From Propionibacteriales bacterium (lineage in GTDB: Bacteria > Actinomycetota > Actinomycetes > Propionibacteriales > Nocardioidaceae): a DNA stretch of 64,000 bases. A model generated the notes under the pieces. That model was not told the DNA's origin. It searched no databases and saw only the letters and a list, made by a program, of their open reading frames with translations. The stretch spans positions 124,001 through 188,000 of the forward strand of contig JAPLCA010000015.1 of assembly GCA_026392465.1 (NCBI GenBank). Reading direction: 5' to 3'. How positions within the stretch are numbered: position 1 is the first letter of the stretch; each line of letters begins with the position of its first letter. Below are positions 8,421 through 17,004 of the stretch, piece after piece. The position numbers were made by a program, and so were the translations under genes.

Positions 8421-9625
8421 GCACGTCCGCGCGGTCCAGCCTGGTGATCGTCGGCGCGGGGCTGGCCGGCGTCCGGGCGGCCGAGAGTGCGCGGAACGCG
8501 GGACACGACGGGTCGATCGTCCTCGTCGGAGCCGAGACGGCGCTGCCGTACGAGCGTCCCCAGGTCACGAAGGAGGCGCTGCTGGCCGGGGCGAGCCCCC
8601 GGCACTACGTCGAACACGATCAGCTCGTCGGACGTCTCGGGGTGCAGCTGCGTCTCGGGACGCGCGCCACAGGACTCGACCGACGTCGCCGGTTGCTACG
8701 CACGGCCGACGGCAAGATCGGGTACGACGCGCTGGTCGTGGCCACGGGTGCGCAGCCGACGCCGTGCCCCTGGGGGAACCTCGACGGACAGGTCTCGACC
8801 GTGCGCACCGCCCGGGACGCCGTCCTCCTGCACCGGGTGCTGACCGGGCGTCGGCGCGTGGTGGTGGTCGGTGCGGGCCTGATCGGCTCGGAGATCGCAT
8901 CCGCGGCGCAGGCCCTGGGTGCCGAGGTGACCCTGGTCGAGCGGGGGTGTGGCCCGCTGGAGGCGAGCCACGGGAGGAGTCTCGCCGAGCACCTGGCCCG
9001 CCTCCACCGCACGGCAGGAACCCGGCTCGTCACCGGCGCTGCAGTGACCTCGTTGGTCCGCGCCGGCGCCAGCGTGGCCGTCGACCTGGGTTCGGGCGAG
9101 AGGATCGTCGCCGAGCACGTCGTGTGGGCCGTCGGCGTGCGCAGCGACCTCGGCTGGCTGGTCGGCTCCGGGATCAGGGTCGCGGAGGGGGTGCTCTGCA
9201 CGACGGCGATGGTCACGAACGACCCAGCGGTCTTCGTCGCGGGCGACGCCGCCCAGGTCGTCGCCACGGACGGCCCCCAGGCGGCACCGCGCAGCATGTC
9301 CCAGAGCATGGCGGCGGCACAGGGACTGGTGGCTGGCCACAACGCCGTCACACCGCCGGGATCGTGGTCGCGCACCACTGCGACGCCCTACTTCTGGAGC
9401 ACCTGGTACGACCGGCGGATCCAGGGCGTCGGGGTGCCCTCGGCGCGCTCGACGGTGCTGCAGGAGGGCGGTGGCACCCTCCACCTGTACGAGCACCGTG
9501 GTCGCCTGACCGGAGCGGTGGGCATCGACGCGAAGGCCTCCGTCCGGCGGGTGCGCGAGCTGCTGCGCGAGGGATCGTCGTCGGGCGCCCACGCCGCCCG
9601 CGAGATGACGGGGAGGCCCGCATGA
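8417..9625 (+). CDS. FAD-dependent ferredoxin reductase
   Basis: This 402-residue protein has the layout of pyridine-nucleotide-disulfide-type ferredoxin reductases (putidaredoxin reductase class). An FAD loop VIVGAGLAGVRAAESAR is near the start, an NAD(P)H loop VVVGAGLIGSEIASAA lies near residue 155, and a VFVAGDAA motif contacts the flavin. A C-terminal reductase domain contains PYFWSTWYDRRIQ. It would pass electrons from NAD(P)H to the ferredoxin and on to the P450. GTG 8417 overlaps the ferredoxin stop and is the only start that keeps the flavin loop close to the N-terminus. Confidence 0.94.
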   Translation: MSTSARSSLVIVGAGLAGVRAAESARNAGHDGSIVLVGAETALPYERPQVTKEALLAGASPRHYVEHDQLVGRLGVQLRLGTRATGLDRRRRLLRTADGKIGYDALVVATGAQPTPCPWGNLDGQVSTVRTARDAVLLHRVLTGRRRVVVVGAGLIGSEIASAAQALGAEVTLVERGCGPLEASHGRSLAEHLARLHRTAGTRLVTGAAVTSLVRAGASVAVDLGSGERIVAEHVVWAVGVRSDLGWLVGSGIRVAEGVLCTTAMVTNDPAVFVAGDAAQVVATDGPQAAPRSMSQSMAAAQGLVAGHNAVTPPGSWSRTTATPYFWSTWYDRRIQGVGVPSARSTVLQEGGGTLHLYEHRGRLTGAVGIDAKASVRRVRELLREGSSSGAHAAREMTGRPA

Positions 9626-10986
9626 GGGACGTCGTGGTCGTCGGCGCCGGGCCGGTGGGACTGCTCGCCGCCGGGCTACTCGCCCGGTTCGGCGCCTCGG
9701 TCGAGCTGCTCGAGGCCGCTGCGAGTCCGCTGCTGCGGACGCGCGCGTCGACGGTGACCACCCGCTCGATGGAGATCCTGGCGCTGCACGGCGTCCCGCG
9801 TGAGGACTTCGAGCGCGTCGAGGCCGGTCACTGGGCCGGGGCGCGGGTCGACCTCCAGCACCTGGACTCCGAGCACGCCGGACTGTGGCGGCTCTCGCAG
9901 CCACGGCTGTGCGCGACGCTGCGCCGGTGGACGGAGGAGGCAGGGGTGGTCCACACGGCCCCGTGGCGCGTCGTCGACGTCGCCCAGGACGACGACGGCG
10001 TGAGCGTGCGTTCCTCGACGGGCGAGTCCCGGCGTGCGCGGTTCCTGCTCGGCTGCGACGGCGCGGACGGCACGGTGCGGGCCGCCGCCGGGATCGCGGT
10101 GCGGACGCGACCCGCTCGGCACCGGTTCCTGCGGGCTGACGTGCAGGGACATCCCGTCGCAGCACGCCGCTTCGAGCGCGTCGGCGACCTGACCGTCACG
10201 TCGGGGCCGCTCGAGCCCGGCACGGCGAGGATCATGATCCACGACCGCGGACGTCGTACCGCCTTCGAGGCCGACCCCAGGCTGGTCTGTGCGCTCTGGC
10301 ACCAGGCGACCGGGCAGCGGCTGGACCCGGACTGGCTCGAGTGGGTCGAGGCCTTCGACGACGAGGAGGTGGTCGTCACGACCCTGCGCTCGGGGCGGGT
10401 GCTGCTGGCCGGCGACGCAGTGCGCCAGTGCCTGCCCGTCGGGGGCGAGTGCCTCAACGCCGGGCTTCTCGACGCCCATGCGCTGGCCTGGAGGCTGTCG
10501 GCGGTGCTGGCAGGAGCGCCCTCGGACCTGGTCGACGCCGGGGTCGCCGAACGCCTCGCCGCGACGTGGCGCGGGGTGGACGACGTCCGCGAGCAGGTCG
10601 ACGTCCTCTACGGCGGCCTGCCTCCGACGGGAGCGCCGTCCGCCGATCGCGCCGACCGCGTCGGTGGGCTCGACCTCGCCGATCCCTCGGCCGACCCGCC
10701 CGTCGGCCGGCGGCTCGCGGACCGCGACCTGGTCGCGCTCGTCGGGCCCGCGGGTGCGGAGGTGGCGCGAGCGTCGCTGCGCGAGGGCGTCGCCGTCCTC
10801 GTCGGCGAGGTGGAGGCGGAGACGGTAGGCGGGCGGCGGGTCCGTCTGCTGCCGCGACGCGACGGCGGGAGCACGGTCGTGCTCCTGCGCCCGGACGGTC
10901 ATCCGCTGGTGGTGCACGAACCGGAGACGGCGCTGGCGCGAGCCCTCGACGCCGCCTGCCCCCGGGTGGGGGTGCCGGTGCCGTGA
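9622..10986 (+). CDS. Second FAD-dependent polyketide hydroxylase
   Basis: This 454-residue class A flavin monooxygenase has the FAD loop VVVGAGPVGLLAAGLLARFG at residue 4 and a GD motif LLAGDAVRQCLPVGGECLN near residue 262. The latter deviates from the common GDAAH form (Val-Arg instead of Ala-His). It is about 45 residues shorter than the monooxygenase at 710, with a short C-terminal thioredoxin-like end, VVLLRPDGHPLVVH. A second oxygenation, or a Baeyer-Villiger-like role as in some members, is possible. Both neighbours overlap by four bases. Confidence 0.9.
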   Translation: MRDVVVVGAGPVGLLAAGLLARFGASVELLEAAASPLLRTRASTVTTRSMEILALHGVPREDFERVEAGHWAGARVDLQHLDSEHAGLWRLSQPRLCATLRRWTEEAGVVHTAPWRVVDVAQDDDGVSVRSSTGESRRARFLLGCDGADGTVRAAAGIAVRTRPARHRFLRADVQGHPVAARRFERVGDLTVTSGPLEPGTARIMIHDRGRRTAFEADPRLVCALWHQATGQRLDPDWLEWVEAFDDEEVVVTTLRSGRVLLAGDAVRQCLPVGGECLNAGLLDAHALAWRLSAVLAGAPSDLVDAGVAERLAATWRGVDDVREQVDVLYGGLPPTGAPSADRADRVGGLDLADPSADPPVGRRLADRDLVALVGPAGAEVARASLREGVAVLVGEVEAETVGGRRVRLLPRRDGGSTVVLLRPDGHPLVVHEPETALARALDAACPRVGVPVP

Positions 10987-11936
10987 CGACGTTCACCTCC
11001 GCCTTCCTCTTCCCCGGTCAGGGCGCGCAGTCGGCCGGCATGGGGATGCGGCTCAAGGAGCGCTTCCCCGACCTGCTCGACGACCTCTACGCCGAGGCCG
11101 ACGACATCGTCGGCTACCCCCTGACCGCGCTGTGCGCCGAGGGGACCCGGGCCGTGCTGCGGGACATGACCGTCACGCAACCCGCCGTCTTCCTCACGAG
11201 TCACGCCGCCAGCATCGTCGCCGACGACCTCGGGCTGCGTCCCGACGTGGTGGTGGGGCACTCCCTCGGCGAGTACGCGGCGCTCGCGGCCGCCGGTGTG
11301 CTCGACTGGCGCGACGCCCTGCGACTGGTCCACGTGCGCGGCAAGCTCATGCGCAGCGTGCACCGTCGGACCGACGGCAAGATGGCGGCGGTCATCGGCG
11401 TCCCCGTCTCGGTCGTCGACGACTTCTGCGCCGACGTCCGTGCGGAGCTCGGCCAGGTGGTGGAGATCGCCAACGAGAACGAGCCGACGCAGGTGGTCGT
11501 CTCCGGCGAGAGCGGCGCCGTGGACGCGCTGCTGGAACGGATCGACGCCGCCGGCGCCGAGCGGACGCTCGTGCTGCGCATCGGAGGACCGGCGCACAGC
11601 AGCCTGATGGCCGACGTCAGCCGGACCTTCGAGCACGCGATCACCGCCACCTCGTTCGCTGACCCGACGCTTCCCCTCCTGTCGAGCAGCACGGCGGGCG
11701 TCGTCCCCGACGGCGCTGCGGTCCAGGCGGCGATGCGGCTGCAGCTCGTCCGCCGCGTCCGCTGGGTCGAGACCATGACGCTGCTCGTGCACTCGGGACT
11801 CCGCCGGACGCTCGAGCTGGGGCCCGGGAAGGTCCTGACCGGGATCGTCCGGCGACAGCACCCGCAGATCACCACCTACCGCACCGAGGACGAGAAGAGT
11901 CTCGGTACCGCCGTTGAGGAGTGGTTCCATGCATGA
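10983..11936 (+). CDS. Malonyl-type acyltransferase (AT 1)
   Basis: This 317-residue FabD-fold acyltransferase has the N-terminal FPGQGAQSAGMG motif and its nucleophile Ser94 in VGHSLGEYAAL. The catalytic histidine region reads GGPAHSSLM, where FabD proteins usually have a Phe before the His. It would load malonyl, or edit acyl groups, on the ACP. GTG 10983 overlaps the preceding stop. It is one of three acyltransferases in the cluster; the FPGQGAQ opening and the Ser-His pair argue for an active enzyme. Confidence 0.92.
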   Translation: MTTFTSAFLFPGQGAQSAGMGMRLKERFPDLLDDLYAEADDIVGYPLTALCAEGTRAVLRDMTVTQPAVFLTSHAASIVADDLGLRPDVVVGHSLGEYAALAAAGVLDWRDALRLVHVRGKLMRSVHRRTDGKMAAVIGVPVSVVDDFCADVRAELGQVVEIANENEPTQVVVSGESGAVDALLERIDAAGAERTLVLRIGGPAHSSLMADVSRTFEHAITATSFADPTLPLLSSSTAGVVPDGAAVQAAMRLQLVRRVRWVETMTLLVHSGLRRTLELGPGKVLTGIVRRQHPQITTYRTEDEKSLGTAVEEWFHA

Positions 11937-13503
11937 CGTCCCGATGGGCGCCGACATGCGCGTCCAGGTGAAGGCGCTCGACAAGCTGCGGCAGGAGGCG
12001 CGCGGCGACCACGACGAGATCGGGACCCGACGCCAGCACGAGAAGGGCAAGCTGACCGTCCGGGAGCGGATCGACCTGCTCTTCGACCCGGGCAGCTTCG
12101 TCGAGATCGACACCTTCCGCCGGCACCGGTCGACCAGCCTCGGACTCGCGGACAAGAAGCCGCTCACCGACGGCGTCGTGACGGGATGGGGCGACATCCA
12201 CGGTCGCCGGGTCTTCGTCTACGCCCACGACTTCCGGATCTTCGGCGGCTCCCTCGGCGAGGAGCACGCGAAGAAGATCCAGAAGGTCCTCGACCTGGCC
12301 CTCAGGGCCAGGTGCCCGGTGATCTCGCTCAACGACGGGGCCGGGGCGCGCATCCAGGAGGGCGTCGCGGCGCTCGCCGGCTACGGGGGGATCTTCACCC
12401 GCATCGTCAAGGCGTCCGGCGTCGTCCCCCAGATCAGCGTGATGCTCGGGCCGTGCGCGGGTGGTGCGGCCTACGCGCCGGCGCTGACCGACTTCGTCTT
12501 CATGGTCGACGGCTCCTCGCAGATGTTCGTGACCGGTCCCGACGTCATCAAGGCGGTCACCGGCGAGCTGATCTCCCAGGACCAGCTCGGCGGTGCGCGG
12601 GTCCACTGCGAGACGTCGGGCGTCGCGCACGGCTTCTACGACGACGAGCGCACCTGCCTGGAGGAGGTGCGGTACCTGGTGTCGATGCTGCCGCAGAACA
12701 GCTCCAGCGCGCCGACCCCGTACGTGCTGGAGGACCCGGTGGACCGGGAGTCCCCCGAGCTGCTGGACCTCGTCCCCACCAGTCCGACGGCGAGCTACGA
12801 CATGCGCGACGTCATCGAGTGCCTCGTCGACGACGGCGAGCTCTTCGAGGTGCACGCGCACTGGGCGCGCAACATCGTCTGCTGCCTCGCCCGGATGGGT
12901 GGTCGGGTCGTGGGCATCGTCGCGAACCAGCCGCAGGTGCTGGCCGGCGCGCTCGACATCGACGCCTCGGACAAGGGGGCCCGGTTCGTGCAGATGTGCG
13001 ACTCCTTCCGGATCCCGCTGCTCACCCTCGTCGACGTCCCCGGCTTCCTGCCGGGTGTGCACCAGGAGCACCACGGCCTGATCCGGCACGGCGCGAAGCT
13101 GCTCTACGCCTACTGCAACGCCACCGTCCCTCGGGTCTCGGTGGTCGTGCGCAAGGCGTACGGCGGAGCGTTTATCGTGATGGACTCCCAGTCCGTCGGG
13201 GCGGACGTCGCGCTGGCCTGGCCGACGAACGAGGTCGCGGTCATGGGCCCCGACGCCGCGGCCAACGTCATCTTCCGGCGCGAGATCGCGGCGGCCGACG
13301 ACGGCGTGGGCGAGCACCGGCGCCGGGTGGAGCAGTACCGGGAGGAGTTCATGCACCCCTTCTACGCCGCCGAGCGCGGCCTCGTGGAGGACGTGATCGA
13401 CCCGGCGCACACGCGGCGGATCGTCATCGACTGCTTCCGCTCGCTCGCCGGCGAGACGGACCTCGGTGTGCCGGCCTCCGCGCACGGGAACCCGCCGACA
13501 TGA
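11929..13503 (+). CDS. Acyl-CoA carboxylase carboxyltransferase (beta) subunit
   Basis: This 524-residue protein has the two crotonase-fold halves of acetyl/propionyl-CoA carboxylase beta chains. GKLTVRERIDLLFDPGSF opens the N-terminal domain, NDGAGARIQEGV and GPCAGGAAYAPAL form one CoA pocket, and DVPGFLPGVHQEHHGLIRHG marks the C-terminal half. With a biotinylated alpha subunit (not in this window) it would make malonyl-CoA for chain extension, as JadN-type subunits do. ATG 11929 follows a GAGGAG site about 8 bases upstream and overlaps the AT 1 stop by eight bases. Confidence 0.94.
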   Translation: MHDVPMGADMRVQVKALDKLRQEARGDHDEIGTRRQHEKGKLTVRERIDLLFDPGSFVEIDTFRRHRSTSLGLADKKPLTDGVVTGWGDIHGRRVFVYAHDFRIFGGSLGEEHAKKIQKVLDLALRARCPVISLNDGAGARIQEGVAALAGYGGIFTRIVKASGVVPQISVMLGPCAGGAAYAPALTDFVFMVDGSSQMFVTGPDVIKAVTGELISQDQLGGARVHCETSGVAHGFYDDERTCLEEVRYLVSMLPQNSSSAPTPYVLEDPVDRESPELLDLVPTSPTASYDMRDVIECLVDDGELFEVHAHWARNIVCCLARMGGRVVGIVANQPQVLAGALDIDASDKGARFVQMCDSFRIPLLTLVDVPGFLPGVHQEHHGLIRHGAKLLYAYCNATVPRVSVVVRKAYGGAFIVMDSQSVGADVALAWPTNEVAVMGPDAAANVIFRREIAAADDGVGEHRRRVEQYREEFMHPFYAAERGLVEDVIDPAHTRRIVIDCFRSLAGETDLGVPASAHGNPPT

Positions 13504-14465
13504 GCGAGGTCGTGTTCATGTTCCCCGGCCAAGGGAGCCAGTTCGCGGGCATGGCGACCTCCCTGCGCGAGGACCGGCGCTTCGACCGGGCGATGGACGA
13601 CTGCCTCGAGGCGCTCGGTGAGGTGGGGCACCGATGCGCAACGGCGTGGACGTCGGGTGATCCCGACCTGGTGGACGTGGGGAGCATCTCCCAACCCCTG
13701 CTCATGGCCGTCGGGACGGCGATGGCCGCGTGCGCCGAGGACGCCCTCGGTCGTCCGGCGGACATCGTCGTCGGCCACAGCATCGGGGAGATCGCCGCGG
13801 CCCACCACGCCGGCGTCCTCGACCTGCGCGCGACCGGCACGGTCTGCGCCGAACGGGCGAGACTCCTGGACGAGGGGCCGCGGGGACGACTGATCGGGGT
13901 GGCGGGCACGTGCGAGGCGGTGGGCGACGCGCTGACCGGCCTGCCCGAACCGGTGTGCATCGCAGCGGTGAACGGACCACGGCAGGTGGTCGTCGCCGCG
14001 CCCGAGCACCTGGTCTCGGCGGCCCGCGCCGCGCTGCGCACGGCAGGTCTCGCCACGATGCTCGCGGGGGCGACGGAGCCGTTCCACAGCCCGGTGATGG
14101 GGGAGGTCGCACGGCGCTTCACCGCGGCCCTGGCGGGCGTGCCGCTGGCGCTGGCCGCTCGCTCACGCATGGTCTCCTCGCTCACTGCGGCCGACCTGCA
14201 GGACGTCGAGGCCGTCGACCCCGCCTTCTGGGGAATGCAGCTCGCGCGGCGCATCCGCTTCTGGGACGCCATGCGCCACCTCGACGCGCCGGGGCGGGTG
14301 TTCGTCGAGACCGGCCCCGGGCGCGTGCTGTCCGGTGCCGCCCGCCAGCTGACGTCGGTGCGCGAGGGCACCTCGCGCGTCGTGACCATGTTCCCGTCGA
14401 GCCGCACCGACCGCAGTGGCGCGGCGTGGCGCGAGAGCCTGACGACGCTCGCCGGGCTGGGCTAG
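13500..14465 (+). CDS. Acyltransferase (AT 2)
   Basis: This 321-residue acyltransferase begins VVFMFPGQGSQFAGMA, has its nucleophile Ser94 in VGHSIGEIAAAHHAGVL and a catalytic His in TEPFHSPVM. The GHSIGE and FHSPVM motifs are closer to PKS-embedded AT domains than to housekeeping FabD, so a different acyl group or an editing role is possible. It is the last gene of the first operon. Its stop overlaps the stop of the convergent TetR gene by two bases. Confidence 0.9.
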   Translation: MSEVVFMFPGQGSQFAGMATSLREDRRFDRAMDDCLEALGEVGHRCATAWTSGDPDLVDVGSISQPLLMAVGTAMAACAEDALGRPADIVVGHSIGEIAAAHHAGVLDLRATGTVCAERARLLDEGPRGRLIGVAGTCEAVGDALTGLPEPVCIAAVNGPRQVVVAAPEHLVSAARAALRTAGLATMLAGATEPFHSPVMGEVARRFTAALAGVPLALAARSRMVSSLTAADLQDVEAVDPAFWGMQLARRIRFWDAMRHLDAPGRVFVETGPGRVLSGAARQLTSVREGTSRVVTMFPSSRTDRSGAAWRESLTTLAGLG

Positions 14466-15034
14466 GGGTGCAGGAGCGTGGCGACCATGGGAGACGCGAC
14501 CTCGACGATGCGGTCGATGTCGGCGTCGGTGAGGTCCGGCAGTCCGATGATGTGCCGACCGCTCGCCAGGCCCATCATGATGGCGGAGAAGATCGCCGCG
14601 CGCAGGCGGGCCTCGTCGGCGTCGATGTGCCGCTCGATGACGTCGATCGACGCGCGGGTCATGTGCTCGCGGAGCATGCTCGCGGCCATCTCGCTCGTCA
14701 TGCTGGTGCGGAGCAGGACGGCCATCGGCGAGTGCGGGTCGGTCTCCCACATGCGCAGCATCGTGGAGACGTACCGGTGCGCCGACTCCTCGCGACCCTC
14801 CGTCGTCAGTGCGTCGATCGGGATGTCCCACGTCACGCACTCGCGGAACAGGTTCTCCTTGGTGCCGAAGTACTTCATCACGGAGGACTTGTCGATCTCC
14901 GCCTCGTCGGCCACGCGACGGATCGTCGTCCGCTCGTACCCGTGCGTGGCGAAGCACCGACGCGCGCTGTCGAGGATTCGCTGCCGTGTCAGTCCTCCCT
15001 TGGAGGTCGGACTGAGTGGTGCGATCTTCTCCAT
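14462..15034 (-). CDS. TetR-family regulator
   Basis: This 190-residue protein has an N-terminal TetR helix-turn-helix: TRQRILDSARRCFATHGYER, TIRRVADEAEIDKSSVMKYF, then a ligand-binding C-terminal helical domain. It lies between the two biosynthetic runs, convergent with the first and divergent from the second (start 15213). It therefore probably represses the 178-bp divergent promoter region and perhaps responds to a pathway product. The ligand cannot be predicted. Confidence 0.92.
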   Translation of the reverse strand: MEKIAPLSPTSKGGLTRQRILDSARRCFATHGYERTTIRRVADEAEIDKSSVMKYFGTKENLFRECVTWDIPIDALTTEGREESAHRYVSTMLRMWETDPHSPMAVLLRTSMTSEMAASMLREHMTRASIDVIERHIDADEARLRAAIFSAIMMGLASGRHIIGLPDLTDADIDRIVEVASPMVATLLHP

Positions 15035-15212
15035 GGCGTCCCATCGACTCGACTCAACGGCTCCCGCAGCGCGGAAATGTTATCGCGGCCCATTGTGGCC
15101 CGCGCGGACCAGTGAAAGTATACAAGCGTTGCCCTCGCCGTTCGTCGCTCCCTCGCGCAGCACCGGGAGCGGCTCGTATCGGCCTGCACCGGCCGGACAA
15201 GGAGACCCACCG
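15035..15212. promoter_or_regulatory. Divergent promoter region of TetR and oxidase genes
   Basis: This 178-bp gap separates the divergent starts at 15034 and 15213. It is less GC-rich than its flanks in the middle (GGAAATGTTATCG and GTGAAAGTATACAAGCG). An imperfect dyad CGCGGCC-CATTGT-GGCCCGCG at about 15084-15104 could be a TetR operator. An AAGGAG ribosome site at 15199-15204 serves the oxidase. No heptamer pair like that at 568-626 is visible here. Confidence 0.45.
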
Positions 15213-16961
15213 ATGGACCCGATCGAGAAGACCCCCGTCGGCACCTGGAAGGGTGTCGCGCCGCACGACGGCCGTGAGGACGCGTTCCTCCTGTCGTTCG
15301 CCGACGACGGCACCGTGGCCCTGCGGACCCCGGCGAGCGAGGGGCACGGCGCCTGGACGTCGCGAGCCGGAGGGTTCTCGTACACGCTCGTCGAGACCCT
15401 CTTCGACCGCGAGCACCCGGTCCAGGTGCACATCGCCGTCGACGCCGTGATCGACGGCGAGACGTACCGGGGCAGCGGCACGGCCGAGGTCCAGGTCGCC
15501 GGCCGGACGGTCGCGTCGACGACGACGGACTTCGTCGCGTCGAGGACGGGGTCGGGGGTGGCGCCGTGGCACGTCGTCGCCCCGGGCCCGGGGTACCTGC
15601 GCGCGGACCTCGACACGACGGTCGCGGCGTTCGCAGCGCTGTCGGAGCCGATCGAGACCCTCGTGCCGCGGACCGACGAGGACTGGCGCGGGTGGAACCT
15701 GACCCTCGACGTCCCGCCGGCCCTCGTCGTGCGTCCGAGGGACGGGCGCCAGGTCGCCGCGGCACTGCGCGTGGCCGACGACCACGGCTGGCCCGTCGCC
15801 GTGCAGGCCACCGGGCACGGCGCCTCGGTCGAGCTCGGACGCTCGATCCTGCTGGACCTGTCCGGGCTCGACGACGTCGAGCTGCGACCCGACACGGTCG
15901 TCGTCGGCGCGGGGGTCCGCTGGCGCGACGTCCTGCCGACCGTCGTCGCAGCCGGGCGGATCGCGCTCTGCGGCTCCTCGCCCGACGTCGGCGTCGCGGG
16001 CTACCTCTCCGGTGGAGGCCTCCCCGTCCTCGCCCGCAGCCACGGAATGGCGGCCGACACCGTGCGGTCGCTGGAGGTGGCGACGGTCGACGGCGAGCTC
16101 CGCGTCTGCTCGCCGTCGCAGCAGCCCGACCTGTTCGCCGCATCGCTCGGAGGCCGGGGCAACGCCGGGGTGATCGTGTCGGCCGAGATCGCCACCCCGG
16201 TGCTCGCGTCCTTCGTCGGCGGCAACCTCACGTTCGGGGAGGAGGACGTCGACGAAGCCATCCGCACGTGGGCCGCCTGGAGCCGAGACCTGCCGCAGGA
16301 GATGAGCTCCTCGCTCGTCGTGCTCCGCTTCCCCGACCTGCCGCAGACGCCGCCGGAGAAGCGCAACCGCTACTTCGTCCAGGTCCGGGTGGCCTACGTC
16401 GGGTCCCTCGACGCGGCCGACGCGCTCCTGAAGCCGCTGCGCGCCCTGACGGTGGAGGCCGACACGGTCGGGCCGATGCCCTACGACCAGATCGGCCAGG
16501 TCTACCTCGACCCGCCGCGGGCCACCCCGGCGTGGATCGAGACCCGGGTGCTCGACGAGCTTCCCGACGAGGCGGTCGAGGCCCTCGTGTCCGTCGCCGG
16601 GCAGCACGCGACGCTTCCCTTCGGCGGGGTCGAGCTGCGGCAGCTGGGCGGCGTGCTTGCCTCGACCGCGTCGGTGTCGACGGCCAGCCACGCCCGCGAG
16701 GGCTACCAGCTGTTCGTGACCAACCCGGCGTTCGAGGACCGTCGCGAGGAGGTCTTCGCGGCGCAGCGCTCGGTGCTCGACGCGCTGGCGCCGTGGCTGC
16801 CCGAGAAGGCGCTGCCCGGCTTCCTGTTCAGCAAGGACCAGACACGTCGTCGGGTCCGACGTGCCTACGACGACGCCGACTGGGAGGCGCTGTGCGCGGC
16901 CAAGGAGACCTACGACCCCATGAACGTGCTCCGGGTGAACCACAACATCAGCCGGGGCTGA
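15213..16961 (+). CDS. Berberine-bridge-type FAD oxidase with extra N-terminal domain
   Basis: This 582-residue protein has two parts. Residues 1 to about 110 are rich in beta strands (opening TPVGTWKGVAPHDGRED) and match no oxidase domain I know. The rest is a PCMH/BBE FAD oxidase. His202 in ATGHGAS fits the 8-alpha-histidyl FAD site. The second covalent site is Ser in GSSPDVGVAGYLSGGGL where bicovalent enzymes have Cys, so single covalent attachment is expected. The C-terminal YDPMNVLRVNHNI is the BBE signature. Homologues oxidise late intermediates in aromatic polyketide pathways. It starts the second operon. Confidence 0.88.
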   Translation: MDPIEKTPVGTWKGVAPHDGREDAFLLSFADDGTVALRTPASEGHGAWTSRAGGFSYTLVETLFDREHPVQVHIAVDAVIDGETYRGSGTAEVQVAGRTVASTTTDFVASRTGSGVAPWHVVAPGPGYLRADLDTTVAAFAALSEPIETLVPRTDEDWRGWNLTLDVPPALVVRPRDGRQVAAALRVADDHGWPVAVQATGHGASVELGRSILLDLSGLDDVELRPDTVVVGAGVRWRDVLPTVVAAGRIALCGSSPDVGVAGYLSGGGLPVLARSHGMAADTVRSLEVATVDGELRVCSPSQQPDLFAASLGGRGNAGVIVSAEIATPVLASFVGGNLTFGEEDVDEAIRTWAAWSRDLPQEMSSSLVVLRFPDLPQTPPEKRNRYFVQVRVAYVGSLDAADALLKPLRALTVEADTVGPMPYDQIGQVYLDPPRATPAWIETRVLDELPDEAVEALVSVAGQHATLPFGGVELRQLGGVLASTASVSTASHAREGYQLFVTNPAFEDRREEVFAAQRSVLDALAPWLPEKALPGFLFSKDQTRRRVRRAYDDADWEALCAAKETYDPMNVLRVNHNISRG

Positions 16962-17004
16962 GCCGGACCGGAACCGCCGGGCCGAGGACGAAGGAGTGAG
17001 CGAG

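Noticed and set aside
12186-13500. Second plus-strand frame through the carboxylase gene joined to AT 2
   Set aside because: Only its 3' end, in the AT 2 frame, is protein-like; the part before 13500 is a shadow of the carboxylase.
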